A DNA stretch of 44,342 nucleotides from NCBI GenBank assembly GCA_963923035.1, contig CAWUKT010000060.1:1-44342 (forward strand). The letters run 5' to 3'. The stretch comes from CAWUKT01 sp963923035. GTDB taxonomy: Bacteria > Bacteroidota > Bacteroidia > J057 > JADKCL01. Shown here in pieces: positions 1 through 7,777 of the stretch. Made by a program: the position numbers and the translations under genes. The notes below the pieces were generated by a model. It saw only the letters and a program-made list of their open reading frames with translations. It did not search any database and was not told where the DNA came from. Within the stretch, counting starts at the first letter, position 1. Each line of letters opens with the position of its first letter.

Positions 1-1277
1 GCAAACCACTGGGCGGGACCGCCGGGGTAATTGATGCCGTCGCCGGGGTAGGTCGGGAACAGGAGGGGAGCGGTCCCACTCTGCAACTGGGTGAGGTCGG
101 TGGTTTGGTTACTGGGAATTACCGGCTCGTTGTCGTAGTTGTAGATGGGGTTGCGGAACAAATTGAAGATCATCTCCCGGACGGGTTTGCAGGCGTCGCT
201 GTTGGAGTAGATGCAATTGAATTGTCCCTTCTGGGTGAGTTGGTCGATGACTTCGCGGAAGGAGGGGGCGAGGAAATCGGAGGCGTTCACCCACTGCATC
301 CGGTAGAGGCGGTACATGAGGGGAAATACCAGGCTCAGTTCGGGGGTGAACTGGGCGTCACCGGCTCCGACGATCAGGTCGTAGAGGGTGGACAAAGGCT
401 GAATCTGGGGCGCATAGTCCGGCGGCGTGGTCGCAATCCAGGCCGCGGTTTGGGCATCGTTCAGCTCAATGGGATCGCCTCCGCCAATGGGGGTAATCTT
501 GGCGGTAATCCGGCCATCGCAGATGTCGTCGTACCAATTGGAGTTGTCGGCGAAGTCGGTGTTGAGGTCCGAGGGGTTGAGTGAAGCCGATTTGCCGTCG
601 GCGCCGTAGAAGATCAGGGTACCCGCGTCGTACTCCACGGTGCCCAGCTTCACGTCAACGGAATTTGTGCGCATCTTTTGGGCGATCAAACTGACCGCAA
701 CCGCCCCCAACTTGCCATTCGCATCTACGGGGGGATGGGGGAAGGGGAATTTTCCATCAATGTCGAGTTTGGGGGTGCCAGCTGAGACCGTTACCGGGCC
801 GGGGCTGTTGACGAGTTCCTTGCGGTAGTTCTGGCCGTGGGGACGGCGCAGCCCTTCGTTCAGGACATTCGGATTTCGATAGGAGGTGGAAATGGCCGGG
901 GCAATTTCTTTTTCGTAGAAATTGGGACTGAGGTTGTCGTGGTTCTCCAACTGGATGGAGAGGTCGAGGCTGTTGTTGAAGTCGTACCAAAAGGGCTTCT
1001 TGTTCGCCACCTCAGCCGTCCATTCGATTGTCCATTCACTCGGATCGATCTTTTTGACCGGATTGCCCTGGTCGTCACATTCATAGATGTAAAACCGTTG
1101 GGCCTGCTTCTTGATTTCTCCGTTGACGGTCAGGTAATCGTTGTCGGTTTCGTAGAGATTGGCCCAGGGAACCTCAGGTGAAAAGATTACCTGGTCTTTT
1201 TCGGCGGGGCCATTGCCCAGCCGGGCAATCCCGATAGAGGGATAAATACGATACTTGGGGGGAGGAGTGTTTCCCAT
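1..1277 (-). CDS. LodA/GoxA-family CTQ-dependent oxidase, 3' part missing
   Basis: The reading frame opens at ATG 1277 and stays open for 425 codons to the left edge, so the C-terminal part is outside the window. The N-terminus (YRIYPSIGIARLGNG) matches the opening of LodA-like oxidases and closely resembles the complete paralogue at 2592-4673 (ISPSVGVARLGNS). Shared landmarks are the EWT..VANKK motif (about residue 90), a WYDDICDG/WHDDISDG segment and a PDYAPQI/PDFAPEI segment. LodA-family enzymes oxidise amino acids (Lys, Gly or others) with a self-processed cysteine tryptophylquinone, releasing ammonia and hydrogen peroxide. The Cys and Trp that form the cofactor lie in the missing part and cannot be checked. 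The gene follows the LodB-like gene on the same strand after a 182-bp gap. No signal peptide is seen. Family assignment is firm; the substrate is unknown. Confidence 0.85.
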   Translation of the reverse strand, partial: MGNTPPPKYRIYPSIGIARLGNGPAEKDQVIFSPEVPWANLYETDNDYLTVNGEIKKQAQRFYIYECDDQGNPVKKIDPSEWTIEWTAEVANKKPFWYDFNNSLDLSIQLENHDNLSPNFYEKEIAPAISTSYRNPNVLNEGLRRPHGQNYRKELVNSPGPVTVSAGTPKLDIDGKFPFPHPPVDANGKLGAVAVSLIAQKMRTNSVDVKLGTVEYDAGTLIFYGADGKSASLNPSDLNTDFADNSNWYDDICDGRITAKITPIGGGDPIELNDAQTAAWIATTPPDYAPQIQPLSTLYDLIVGAGDAQFTPELSLVFPLMYRLYRMQWVNASDFLAPSFREVIDQLTQKGQFNCIYSNSDACKPVREMIFNLFRNPIYNYDNEPVIPSNQTTDLTQLQSGTAPLLFPTYPGDGINYPGGPAQWF

Positions 1278-1459
1278 TGCATGTTGATTTAGTAGTACAA
1301 AAAACAATGCATCAAACGGACGGTCCCGAGTTCAGGTCGAGCTCAAGCGGGGAAAAGAAATACAAACCGTGTCGTTGACACATCCATAAAAAGCCTAGAC
1401 TCAAGATACCAAACTTTTCGGGAATGTCATGGACCGGGGGAGAGAAATGCCGGAGCGAA

Positions 1460-2581
1460 TCAGACCGGAACCTGAATCGCCGCCCGCCGCTGCCAGAATG
1501 GGGATTCCAACCAGCGTTTTTCCTTGGCATAGTAGCCCTTCAACCGGTGGGTGAAGTCCTGGAAATTCGCTTGGAGGCTTTCCCGGTAGGCCGGAATGAA
1601 TTCCGCCTCCCCCTTCAGGTCGGCGTCCAGGGCCCGGGCCGCATGGCAGCCCGAAGTCATGGCAAATCCAATCCCAATCGAGGACAAGGGGTCCATGCTC
1701 AGGGCGGCGTCACCCACGGGGAGGTACCGCTCCACGCCCTCCGCTGGCATCAGGCGGGTAAACGCATTCCGGACCCACAGGCCGGAGCGGACCTTGCCGC
1801 CCGAGGTCTTCTGGCGTACGAACCGGGTCCGGTTGAGAGAGGCCAGCCATTGCTGGGGATCGTTCAGGCCGAGGGCCGGCACCTGGTCCGCGTCCGTGAA
1901 CAAGGTCACAGTCATGCGATTTCCGGGCAGCGGGGCAGTATACCACCAGCCTTCCGGCCCCGTTTCCATTACTACTTCCGGCACGCCATTTTCCCGTTGC
2001 TCAAACTCCAAAAATGCTCCTACCCCCACCAATTGGTCCAGCTGTTGTTCCGGCGCCCCCAAATGACGTCCCAATACCGCATTCCGGCCGGAGGCATCCA
2101 CGAGGTAATCGGCCTGGATCACGACCTGGCCCTTGGTTTTGTGGCGGGCCACCAGCTCCCAGCCTCCATCCGGCCGGGGTGTTGCGCGCACGAATCGGGT
2201 ATGCGGCAGAACTTGTCCTCCGCGTTCGACCACTTCTTCCACCAACATCAGGTCGAAATGCTCCCGGTCCAGTTGGAAGCTGTCCCCGGCAACATTGTTG
2301 ATGGCGTGTCGCGACAGGAGTTGGGGATTGCCCCAGGCCGCCAGGTGGGTGAATCCTTGGAGGCGGGTGGACTCGGGCAGGGCTTCCCGGGAAATGCCCA
2401 GGTAGTCAAGGGTATTGAACAAAGCGGGCGATACCTGTTCGCCTACTTTGAGCCGGTCAAGGCCACTCTGCTCCACAATGGTTACCGAGCGGTCGGTATA
2501 CCGGAGCAAACTGAGGGCGGTGGAAGCCCCAGCTGGGCCTCCACCGCAGATGACAACATCGGTTTTGATATTGATTGCCAT
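1460..2581 (-). CDS. LodB-like FAD-dependent maturase for CTQ oxidase
   Basis: A 373-aa flavoprotein. Residues 8-18 form a Rossmann FAD-binding strand with GGGPAG at 13-18, and a late GD motif (VGDAALSMDPLSSIG) contacts the flavin ribityl chain in the tryptophan-halogenase/geranylgeranyl-reductase-like superfamily. LodB, about 370 aa in Marinomonas, is needed for generating the CTQ cofactor in its partner LodA; length and context match. I chose ATG 2581 because it lies a few residues before the FAD motif and 10 bp after the stop of the upstream oxidase. The frame stays open further upstream, but that would overlap the oxidase gene. It sits between two LodA-like genes on one strand and probably modifies one or both. 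Role is inferred from family and context. Confidence 0.85.
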   Translation of the reverse strand: MAINIKTDVVICGGGPAGASTALSLLRYTDRSVTIVEQSGLDRLKVGEQVSPALFNTLDYLGISREALPESTRLQGFTHLAAWGNPQLLSRHAINNVAGDSFQLDREHFDLMLVEEVVERGGQVLPHTRFVRATPRPDGGWELVARHKTKGQVVIQADYLVDASGRNAVLGRHLGAPEQQLDQLVGVGAFLEFEQRENGVPEVVMETGPEGWWYTAPLPGNRMTVTLFTDADQVPALGLNDPQQWLASLNRTRFVRQKTSGGKVRSGLWVRNAFTRLMPAEGVERYLPVGDAALSMDPLSSIGIGFAMTSGCHAARALDADLKGEAEFIPAYRESLQANFQDFTHRLKGYYAKEKRWLESPFWQRRAAIQVPV

Positions 2582-2591
2582 GCAGGTTGAT

Positions 2592-4673
2592 TTAACGGCG
2601 ACGCAAGGTACCGCGTTTCGGATGGGGCAAGCCATCGGGATGGGCCTTGACTTTCTTGAAGTTGACCTCCTCGAGATGGGCCACCAGGAGGGCAGCCCGC
2701 TCGGATTTGGCGGCAACGACCTGGGTATCCTCCTCGATATAGAAGACCGGGATGGTCACCTGGTCGTCCGGATTGCCCGTGATATTGGAGATGGGATAAT
2801 CCTCGTAGCGGAAGATGTCGTTCAGACGTTCGGTTTCGAGGAAATAGGGGTACTCGGCCTGGTCGGGATTCAGGTCCCGGAGGAAGCCCAGTGCATACCA
2901 GTACTCAATCATCTGGTTGAAGCTGTTGATCCCGCGCTGGTAGTTCATCTGTTCACCCATCGGGAGGTAGTGGGGCTCATTGTTCCCGTCCAGCATGGTG
3001 GAGTTCTCGACCAGAACATCCCAGGGGCTCTGCGGTGGCCACCAATAGGAATAGTAGGTCGGCGGGACCGGAGCGAGCGGACTACCGCCCTTGTTGACGC
3101 GGGGATCGGTATAGTTGATGTACTGGATGGTACACTGGAAGAAGTCGGCCTGCCAGGGGTTGGCCATGCGCTTGGTGAGGTCGCCCGGTTCCAGCCCGGT
3201 ACCCGCTTCACATTCGTCCCGGTTGGGGTCCAGGCCTTCGGCATCGTAGCCGCCTACGCCTTTGAAATGCTTGAGCGTATAGGCGCTGTCGTAAATGACC
3301 GGGTTCTGAAGGGACCAAGTCACCTCGATGCCAGGACACATAGGTAGTCCCACACAATTACCCACCTGAGCCTGGTCGGCGGGATCGATACCCAGATTAT
3401 CGGCCGGGGGCGTATTGTCAAATATGCCGGCAGCCCACTGCTGCATAAAGAAGTATTGGGTCTCGTTGAGGGCCAGGAACTTCACAATGTTGGTATTGCT
3501 GACCGAGTTGCTGCCGGAGTTCAGGGGCATACCGGGGAATTGGCCTGAAATGCCTTCCACAAACAGCTTTTGCTGGGGCTGCTGGTCGGGGTTGGGATTG
3601 GCGGGAGGGACCCCATTGGGCCCCCGGAACATGCTGAAAATGGCCTGGCGCTTGGCGGCGTTGGCGGAGTCGCTTTTGTCGGCGTAGTCGAAGCGCTGGG
3701 CCCCGATGAGCTGCATGGGTTGGACATTGGACACCCACTGGTAGTTCTCCATGCGCTTGAGGATGGGGGCAATGTCCCGCTCAAAGTTCGGTGCAAAGGT
3801 GGGGACAAAGGCACCTTGGGTGTAGATGTCGGGGAATTTGCCAAGGTGGCGGACGGCCACGTCAAACATGGTATCGCTGAGGTTGGAGATGTTGACGATC
3901 TCCGGCGCAAAGTCCGGGGAGCCGACGATGACCCAGGCGCGGTAGGTCTCAGGATTTTTGTCGGTGAAGTGAACGGTGCAGAATACAGGGCCGTCCGAGA
4001 TGTCGTCGTGCCAGGTATTCTGGCCGCCGTAGTTTTCCAGTTCCTGGTTGCCACCCGAATGGCCGTAGCCGCCGAGTACAATGAGCCGGCCCTCCGCATC
4101 GGTTCGGATTTCGCCGAGGGTATTGATGGGAGATCCGTAGGTAGGAGCACCACCGACGTGTTCATAGTTGGGGAAGCGGGAGGGATAATCGGACGCCTCC
4201 GAGGAAGCCCGGTCGAAACGGGCGACGGAATTGGGGGCATCGAGGGTGCGGGGACCGGGATCAATGAGGTAAGGACGTCGGAGCGGCGCGGGTTCGGTCA
4301 GCAGCCCTCCATTCCGCCATTCCACCTCGTGGGCGTCATAGCTGTTACTTGGGCCATACAGCAGGTTGCCTTCCAGTTCAGAATACTGGCGCCAGGCTCC
4401 TTTTTTGTTGGCGAGGTGGACTGTCCATTCGAGCTTGGTGCAGGTGCCTACACCGGGAAGAAGCTCAGTGGTCCCATCAAAGATTTTGAACAACTGCCCT
4501 TGTCGTTTGATCCGACCGGCGGCGTCCCGAAAGCTGGTGACGGGGTTGCCTTTGTTGCCATTGGCATCGGCATCAAAGGGGAGCCCCCCAATGCTGTCCG
4601 GAGACAAGCAAATTTGGGTGGTGCTGTTGCCCAGACGAGCGACTCCCACAGAGGGAGAGATTTTGATACTCAT
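2592..4673 (-). CDS. LodA/GoxA-family CTQ-dependent amino-acid oxidase
   Basis: Complete 693-aa LodA-like protein. The N-terminus has the family signature ISPSVGVARLGN. The candidate CTQ residues are visible: a Cys in NCVGLPMCPGIEVTW (Cys440, with a second Cys446) and Trp544/Trp545 in YYSYWWPPQSPWDV. In LodA the crosslinked pair is Cys516-Trp581; here the Cys-to-Trp spacing is about 100 residues, longer than the 65 in LodA, so the exact pair is an inference. Family members oxidise free or peptidyl amino acids and release hydrogen peroxide, which can be antibacterial. The LodB-like gene starts 10 bp downstream, indicating an operon. There is no classical signal peptide. Substrate cannot be read from sequence. 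Confidence 0.88.
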   Translation of the reverse strand: MSIKISPSVGVARLGNSTTQICLSPDSIGGLPFDADANGNKGNPVTSFRDAAGRIKRQGQLFKIFDGTTELLPGVGTCTKLEWTVHLANKKGAWRQYSELEGNLLYGPSNSYDAHEVEWRNGGLLTEPAPLRRPYLIDPGPRTLDAPNSVARFDRASSEASDYPSRFPNYEHVGGAPTYGSPINTLGEIRTDAEGRLIVLGGYGHSGGNQELENYGGQNTWHDDISDGPVFCTVHFTDKNPETYRAWVIVGSPDFAPEIVNISNLSDTMFDVAVRHLGKFPDIYTQGAFVPTFAPNFERDIAPILKRMENYQWVSNVQPMQLIGAQRFDYADKSDSANAAKRQAIFSMFRGPNGVPPANPNPDQQPQQKLFVEGISGQFPGMPLNSGSNSVSNTNIVKFLALNETQYFFMQQWAAGIFDNTPPADNLGIDPADQAQVGNCVGLPMCPGIEVTWSLQNPVIYDSAYTLKHFKGVGGYDAEGLDPNRDECEAGTGLEPGDLTKRMANPWQADFFQCTIQYINYTDPRVNKGGSPLAPVPPTYYSYWWPPQSPWDVLVENSTMLDGNNEPHYLPMGEQMNYQRGINSFNQMIEYWYALGFLRDLNPDQAEYPYFLETERLNDIFRYEDYPISNITGNPDDQVTIPVFYIEEDTQVVAAKSERAALLVAHLEEVNFKKVKAHPDGLPHPKRGTLRRR

Positions 4674-5194
4674 AATCGCATGTATTAGCTAAATGAATTA
4701 ATTGATTTTAACAGACTTTTAGTTTGAGCATAGGGTCTCAGGACCCAATACGTTCGTTAACAAGCAGTTGTATTTAGGAGAGTAAAGAAGGAGATTACAA
4801 TTTGTATATGCACTTGGAGGCAGTCATTGCTGCCAATCTTCATTGTTGAGAAGTAAGAAAGGAAAAATCCGTCTATATCAAAGGAGATAAATTGGGTTGC
4901 TTGCCATTGGCTTGTTAATGAGGGGTATAAAAGTGGAGGCTTGTGGCTGTTTGATTAAGCAATGAAGGGGAAATGCTGCTGGCGTTCAGTGAAAGGGGGA
5001 AGAGGAAAAGGCAACGATTTGAAGTGTAACAGTCAAAAGACACCATTCGGAGGAGGAAAGGAACCATTGGCACGGGGGAATTCAGGAGGAAGGACAATTC
5101 ATTCTATCTTCGATTTGATTTCTGGGTGGAATGGGTCCATTCTGCCGGGGAGTCAGTTTCAAAATATCACTTACCTCAACCGAAAAGATTGTTT
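4674..5194. other. Intergenic region between divergent genes
   Basis: This 521-bp, AT-richer stretch separates the minus-strand oxidase operon from the plus-strand T9SS protein, so it should hold both promoters. The only structured site I see is a short dyad, GGGTC-TCAG-GACCC, at 4733-4746, about 60 bp upstream of the oxidase start. No clear TAnnTTTG promoter element is visible next to either start. Short open frames here (for example from 4962) have no family features and I do not call them. Confidence 0.5.
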
Positions 5195-5836
5195 ATGTCA
5201 GGTTCAGTTTCTCCCCTTCAGCGGGGAGCCATCCTCCTTTTGCTCCTACTCCTCGCGACCAGCACCCAAGCCCAATGGCACCGCTACTGCTACCGGGACA
5301 CTTTCCAGGTCCCGGCCGGCGTCCCCTCGGTCCTCGACGTCCTCGCCAACGATGACCTCAATCCTTCCCCCAGCGCCCCCAATTATACCGCGAACCCAGT
5401 GACCGTCGATTACGGCTACTTCTTCGGTACCCTCCAGTCCGAGCAGGGAGGCACCCTGGTCATCCTCAACGACGACAGCATCCAGTATACCCCACCCGTG
5501 GGCTATTCCGGGCCGGATCGCTTCTACTACGGGATCGGCAGTGGGCCCGGTGCGGGCGCCATGGACAGCGCCCAGGTCCAGCTCACGGTCGGGACCGTGA
5601 CGTCGGTGGTCCGGCCCCTCGTGGAGCCGATCGCCATCTATCCGAACCCCGTCCAGGATGTCCTCCGCTGCCGCGGCATTGCCGACCACGATCCCCTGGT
5701 CGTTTTCAGCTTGAACGGCCAACAGGTCGCCGAAGGCAGCGGCCACGTTGACGTTTCCCACTTGTCACCAGGCATCTACGTCGTACGGGTGGGGCAGGAA
5801 ACCGAGGTCACCCACCTCCGCTTCATGAAACAATGA
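5195..5836 (+). CDS. Secreted cadherin-like/Ig-like domain protein with T9SS sorting domain
   Basis: A 213-aa precursor. ATG 5195 is preferred because it directly precedes a signal peptide (positive residue, then a run of seven Leu, then ATSTQAQ as cleavage region); an upstream in-frame start adds an unlikely leader. Residues about 35-125 contain DVLANDD and VGYSGPDRFYYGI, typical of tandem bacterial cadherin-like/Ig (VCBS-type) modules, here a single copy. The last 75 residues begin with IAIYPNPVQDVLR and end with SPGIYVVRVG, a type A Por/T9SS C-terminal domain. The protein is therefore probably exported by Sec, moved across the outer membrane by T9SS and surface-anchored or released. Unusually small for this class; no enzymatic domain. 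A strong terminator follows. Confidence 0.8.
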   Translation: MSGSVSPLQRGAILLLLLLLATSTQAQWHRYCYRDTFQVPAGVPSVLDVLANDDLNPSPSAPNYTANPVTVDYGYFFGTLQSEQGGTLVILNDDSIQYTPPVGYSGPDRFYYGIGSGPGAGAMDSAQVQLTVGTVTSVVRPLVEPIAIYPNPVQDVLRCRGIADHDPLVVFSLNGQQVAEGSGHVDVSHLSPGIYVVRVGQETEVTHLRFMKQ

Positions 5837-5859
5837 GAACGGTTCATACATTCGATTGC

Positions 5860-5894
5860 AAAACGCCCCGCCTGGTTTAGGGGGGCGTTTTTTA
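5860..5894. terminator. Bidirectional intrinsic terminator
   Basis: Perfect 10-bp stem, AAAACGCCCC (5860-5869) with GGGGCGTTTT (5882-5891), followed by T on the plus strand and by T (from the A run) on the minus strand. It lies between convergent genes ending at 5836 and 5921 and can serve both. Confidence 0.85.
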
Positions 5895-5920
5895 TGAAGT
5901 AACCGAAGAAGAGGGTTCGA

Positions 5921-6781
5921 TCAGAACCCGTAGACGAATCCGGTCGAGACGGTCATGAAGTTCAGCCAGTTGCGGACGTATCCGTCGCCGGGGCCGGGAT
6001 CGTCGTCGGAGGTGCCGACGGCACCTCCGACGAGGTAACGCAGGTTCAGGAAGGCGCTGACGTTTTTGTTGACGTGGAACCCCTGGCGCACGCTGGCGTC
6101 GAGGATGGCTCCGACGACCTCATTGTCGCTGCCGTTCAGGTAGCTGATGGGCGCGTAGATGCCGTCGGCCTCCACCTCCGTGTACATACGGGGATTCCAC
6201 AGGGCCCGGGTCCGGACCTTGACGACCGGAACGGGGCCGATGTCGCGGTTGGTGCGGAAAAGGCTGCCATCCGTCGATTCGAAGGCAATGGTCGCATTGC
6301 GGATCTGGAGGGATCCCCCGATGCCGAGGCTCCACTTCTCATTGTTGGGAAGGAGTTCGCGGAGGTAGCTCAGGCGGTAAAAGGGGAAGTTGTAGAGGAA
6401 ATTCACGCTGGTCCCGGCGGGAAAGGTGAGGTCGTCCACGATGAGGTCATTCTCGAGTAAGGCGGTGGATTCCAGGCGGAGGGGTTGGTAGAGGAAGACA
6501 AATGTATTCCGCTGATTGAAGTCCAGTTCCAGAGAAAGGCGGGAGACGGGAAACAATACATCCTGGCCGCCTTCTTCGTCGTAGTCGAAGTAGGTGCCAC
6601 CGTTACTGAACTGGATTTTGTGGTCCAGGACGGCCAGGAAGCCGATCTCGGCCACGCCCCGGATTTTGACATCGGTTTCGGGGAGCTCGCCGGAGTCAAA
6701 GGACTGGGCGGGGAGGAGGGCAATGCCTCCACACAATAGAAGGAATGAAAGTAGGAGTGTACGCATATTCATTTGTTTCAT
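5921..6781 (-). CDS. Predicted outer-membrane beta-barrel protein
   Basis: A 286-aa precursor from ATG 6781. MKQMNMRT leads into a hydrophobic stretch ending LLPAQS, a signal peptide; another start in frame is at 6772. The mature part has alternating hydrophobic/polar strands throughout (for example LSLELDFNQRNTFVFLYQPL, 20 residues) and ends in the aromatic-terminated strand TVSTGFVYGF, the usual C-terminal signature of an outer-membrane barrel. I do not recognise a specific family. It converges on the T9SS protein across a shared terminator. Function unknown; a small channel or structural barrel is possible. Confidence 0.7.
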   Translation of the reverse strand: MKQMNMRTLLLSFLLLCGGIALLPAQSFDSGELPETDVKIRGVAEIGFLAVLDHKIQFSNGGTYFDYDEEGGQDVLFPVSRLSLELDFNQRNTFVFLYQPLRLESTALLENDLIVDDLTFPAGTSVNFLYNFPFYRLSYLRELLPNNEKWSLGIGGSLQIRNATIAFESTDGSLFRTNRDIGPVPVVKVRTRALWNPRMYTEVEADGIYAPISYLNGSDNEVVGAILDASVRQGFHVNKNVSAFLNLRYLVGGAVGTSDDDPGPGDGYVRNWLNFMTVSTGFVYGF

Positions 6782-6991
6782 TTCCCAAGGAACCACCAGA
6801 CCAGGCCTTGGTTTGGCACGAACAGGCTTCCTGATTTCTCTCACCCGAGGTTTTGCCCACTTATTCTCCCCATAAGTTTTTCGGCAGGCTTTGGATGGAA
6901 AAGGGAAATGGGTATAAATTAGAGGGACGAACGGGGCTCACCCGTTGCATTGGCTTTCTTCTGACCCCTTTTTCATCAATCCGGACCGCTC

Positions 6992-7723
6992 ATGCCCAAG
7001 AAATCACCTTCTTCCCCCCAGCACTATTCCCGGCGGATCGCCCCGCCGCCCAGTTGGTACGAACAACACGGCATTTCCACCGATCCCCCTCCCCCCGGAG
7101 CCTTGTTCTGGGAGTTGTGGCAGGAAAATATGCACCTGGCCGAGCAGGCCTTGCAGACCGATTTCATCCAGGGCATTCGAGCGGGCAACCTCGATCCCAA
7201 CCAGTATGGCAGCTATACGGTCATGGACGCCTATTACTGCTTCAGTGCCGCCGAAGACTACGGCGTGGTCGCGAGTCGTTGCTCGGATCACCCCAATCTC
7301 CTGGTCTACCTGACCCACAAGCACGAGAGCTACCAGAAGTACAATGCCAGTTTCTCCCAGCAATGGGGGATCGGCAGTGGGAGTTGCCTGCTCCCGAATG
7401 AGGCCGTGTCCAATTATTCAGCGTTGGAATCCCAGGTCTGCCAGCAGGAGGATCCCATTTACGCCCTGGTGGTGATGCTGCCCTGCGAATACCTTTGGTA
7501 CTGGTTGTCGGACCAGATCAGGGCGGAGGCGACGGAATCGAACCTGTACGCGTTCTGGATCAAGGGAAACCTCGACCCGAGTGGCGCCTACGCGATGGGC
7601 AATGAGTTGGAGGCATATTTAAAGGACCATCCCGGTGGCATCGACCGGGACAAGGCTCGGCGCTTTTATACCCAGGCCATGCAGGGCGAGCTGGGTGACT
7701 TCGCGGCGTCGAAAGCCGACTGA
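6992..7723 (+). CDS. TenA/thiaminase II-like heme-oxygenase-fold protein
   Basis: A 243-aa protein resembling the TENA/THI-4 family. Matches to residues that matter in TenA: an Asp in the second helix motif (FIQGIRAGNLDPNQYGSYTV then MD, Asp79), a Cys in VVMLPCEYLWYW (Cys165, equivalent to the nucleophile Cys135 of B. subtilis TenA), a Y..WI motif (YAFWIKG) and an acidic residue near the C-terminus (QGELGDF). TenA hydrolyses amino-pyrimidine or thiamine in thiamine salvage. No thiamine genes are nearby, so the substrate is open; related heme-oxygenase-fold families (PqqC, CADD-like) do other chemistry. The protein has no signal peptide and is probably cytoplasmic. The family call is moderately sure, the reaction less so. 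Confidence 0.68.
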   Translation: MPKKSPSSPQHYSRRIAPPPSWYEQHGISTDPPPPGALFWELWQENMHLAEQALQTDFIQGIRAGNLDPNQYGSYTVMDAYYCFSAAEDYGVVASRCSDHPNLLVYLTHKHESYQKYNASFSQQWGIGSGSCLLPNEAVSNYSALESQVCQQEDPIYALVVMLPCEYLWYWLSDQIRAEATESNLYAFWIKGNLDPSGAYAMGNELEAYLKDHPGGIDRDKARRFYTQAMQGELGDFAASKAD

Positions 7724-7735
7724 TGGGGCGGATCG

Positions 7736-7769
7736 GTTGGCCTTATTGGCCTGTATCTTTCTATATTTG
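7736..7769 (+). promoter_or_regulatory. Bacteroidota-type promoter upstream of YCF48-repeat gene
   Basis: A -7 element TATATTTG (7762-7769, exact match to TAnnTTTG) with a TTGG (7736-7739) about 22 bp upstream as -33 element. The start codon at 7778 is only 8 bp downstream, so the transcript should have a very short or no leader. Confidence 0.6.
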
Positions 7770-7777
7770 AGCCGCCT

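Noticed and set aside
4962..5402. 146-codon plus-strand frame in the first intergenic region
   Set aside because: It overlaps the signal peptide region of the T9SS gene in another frame and has no coding features.
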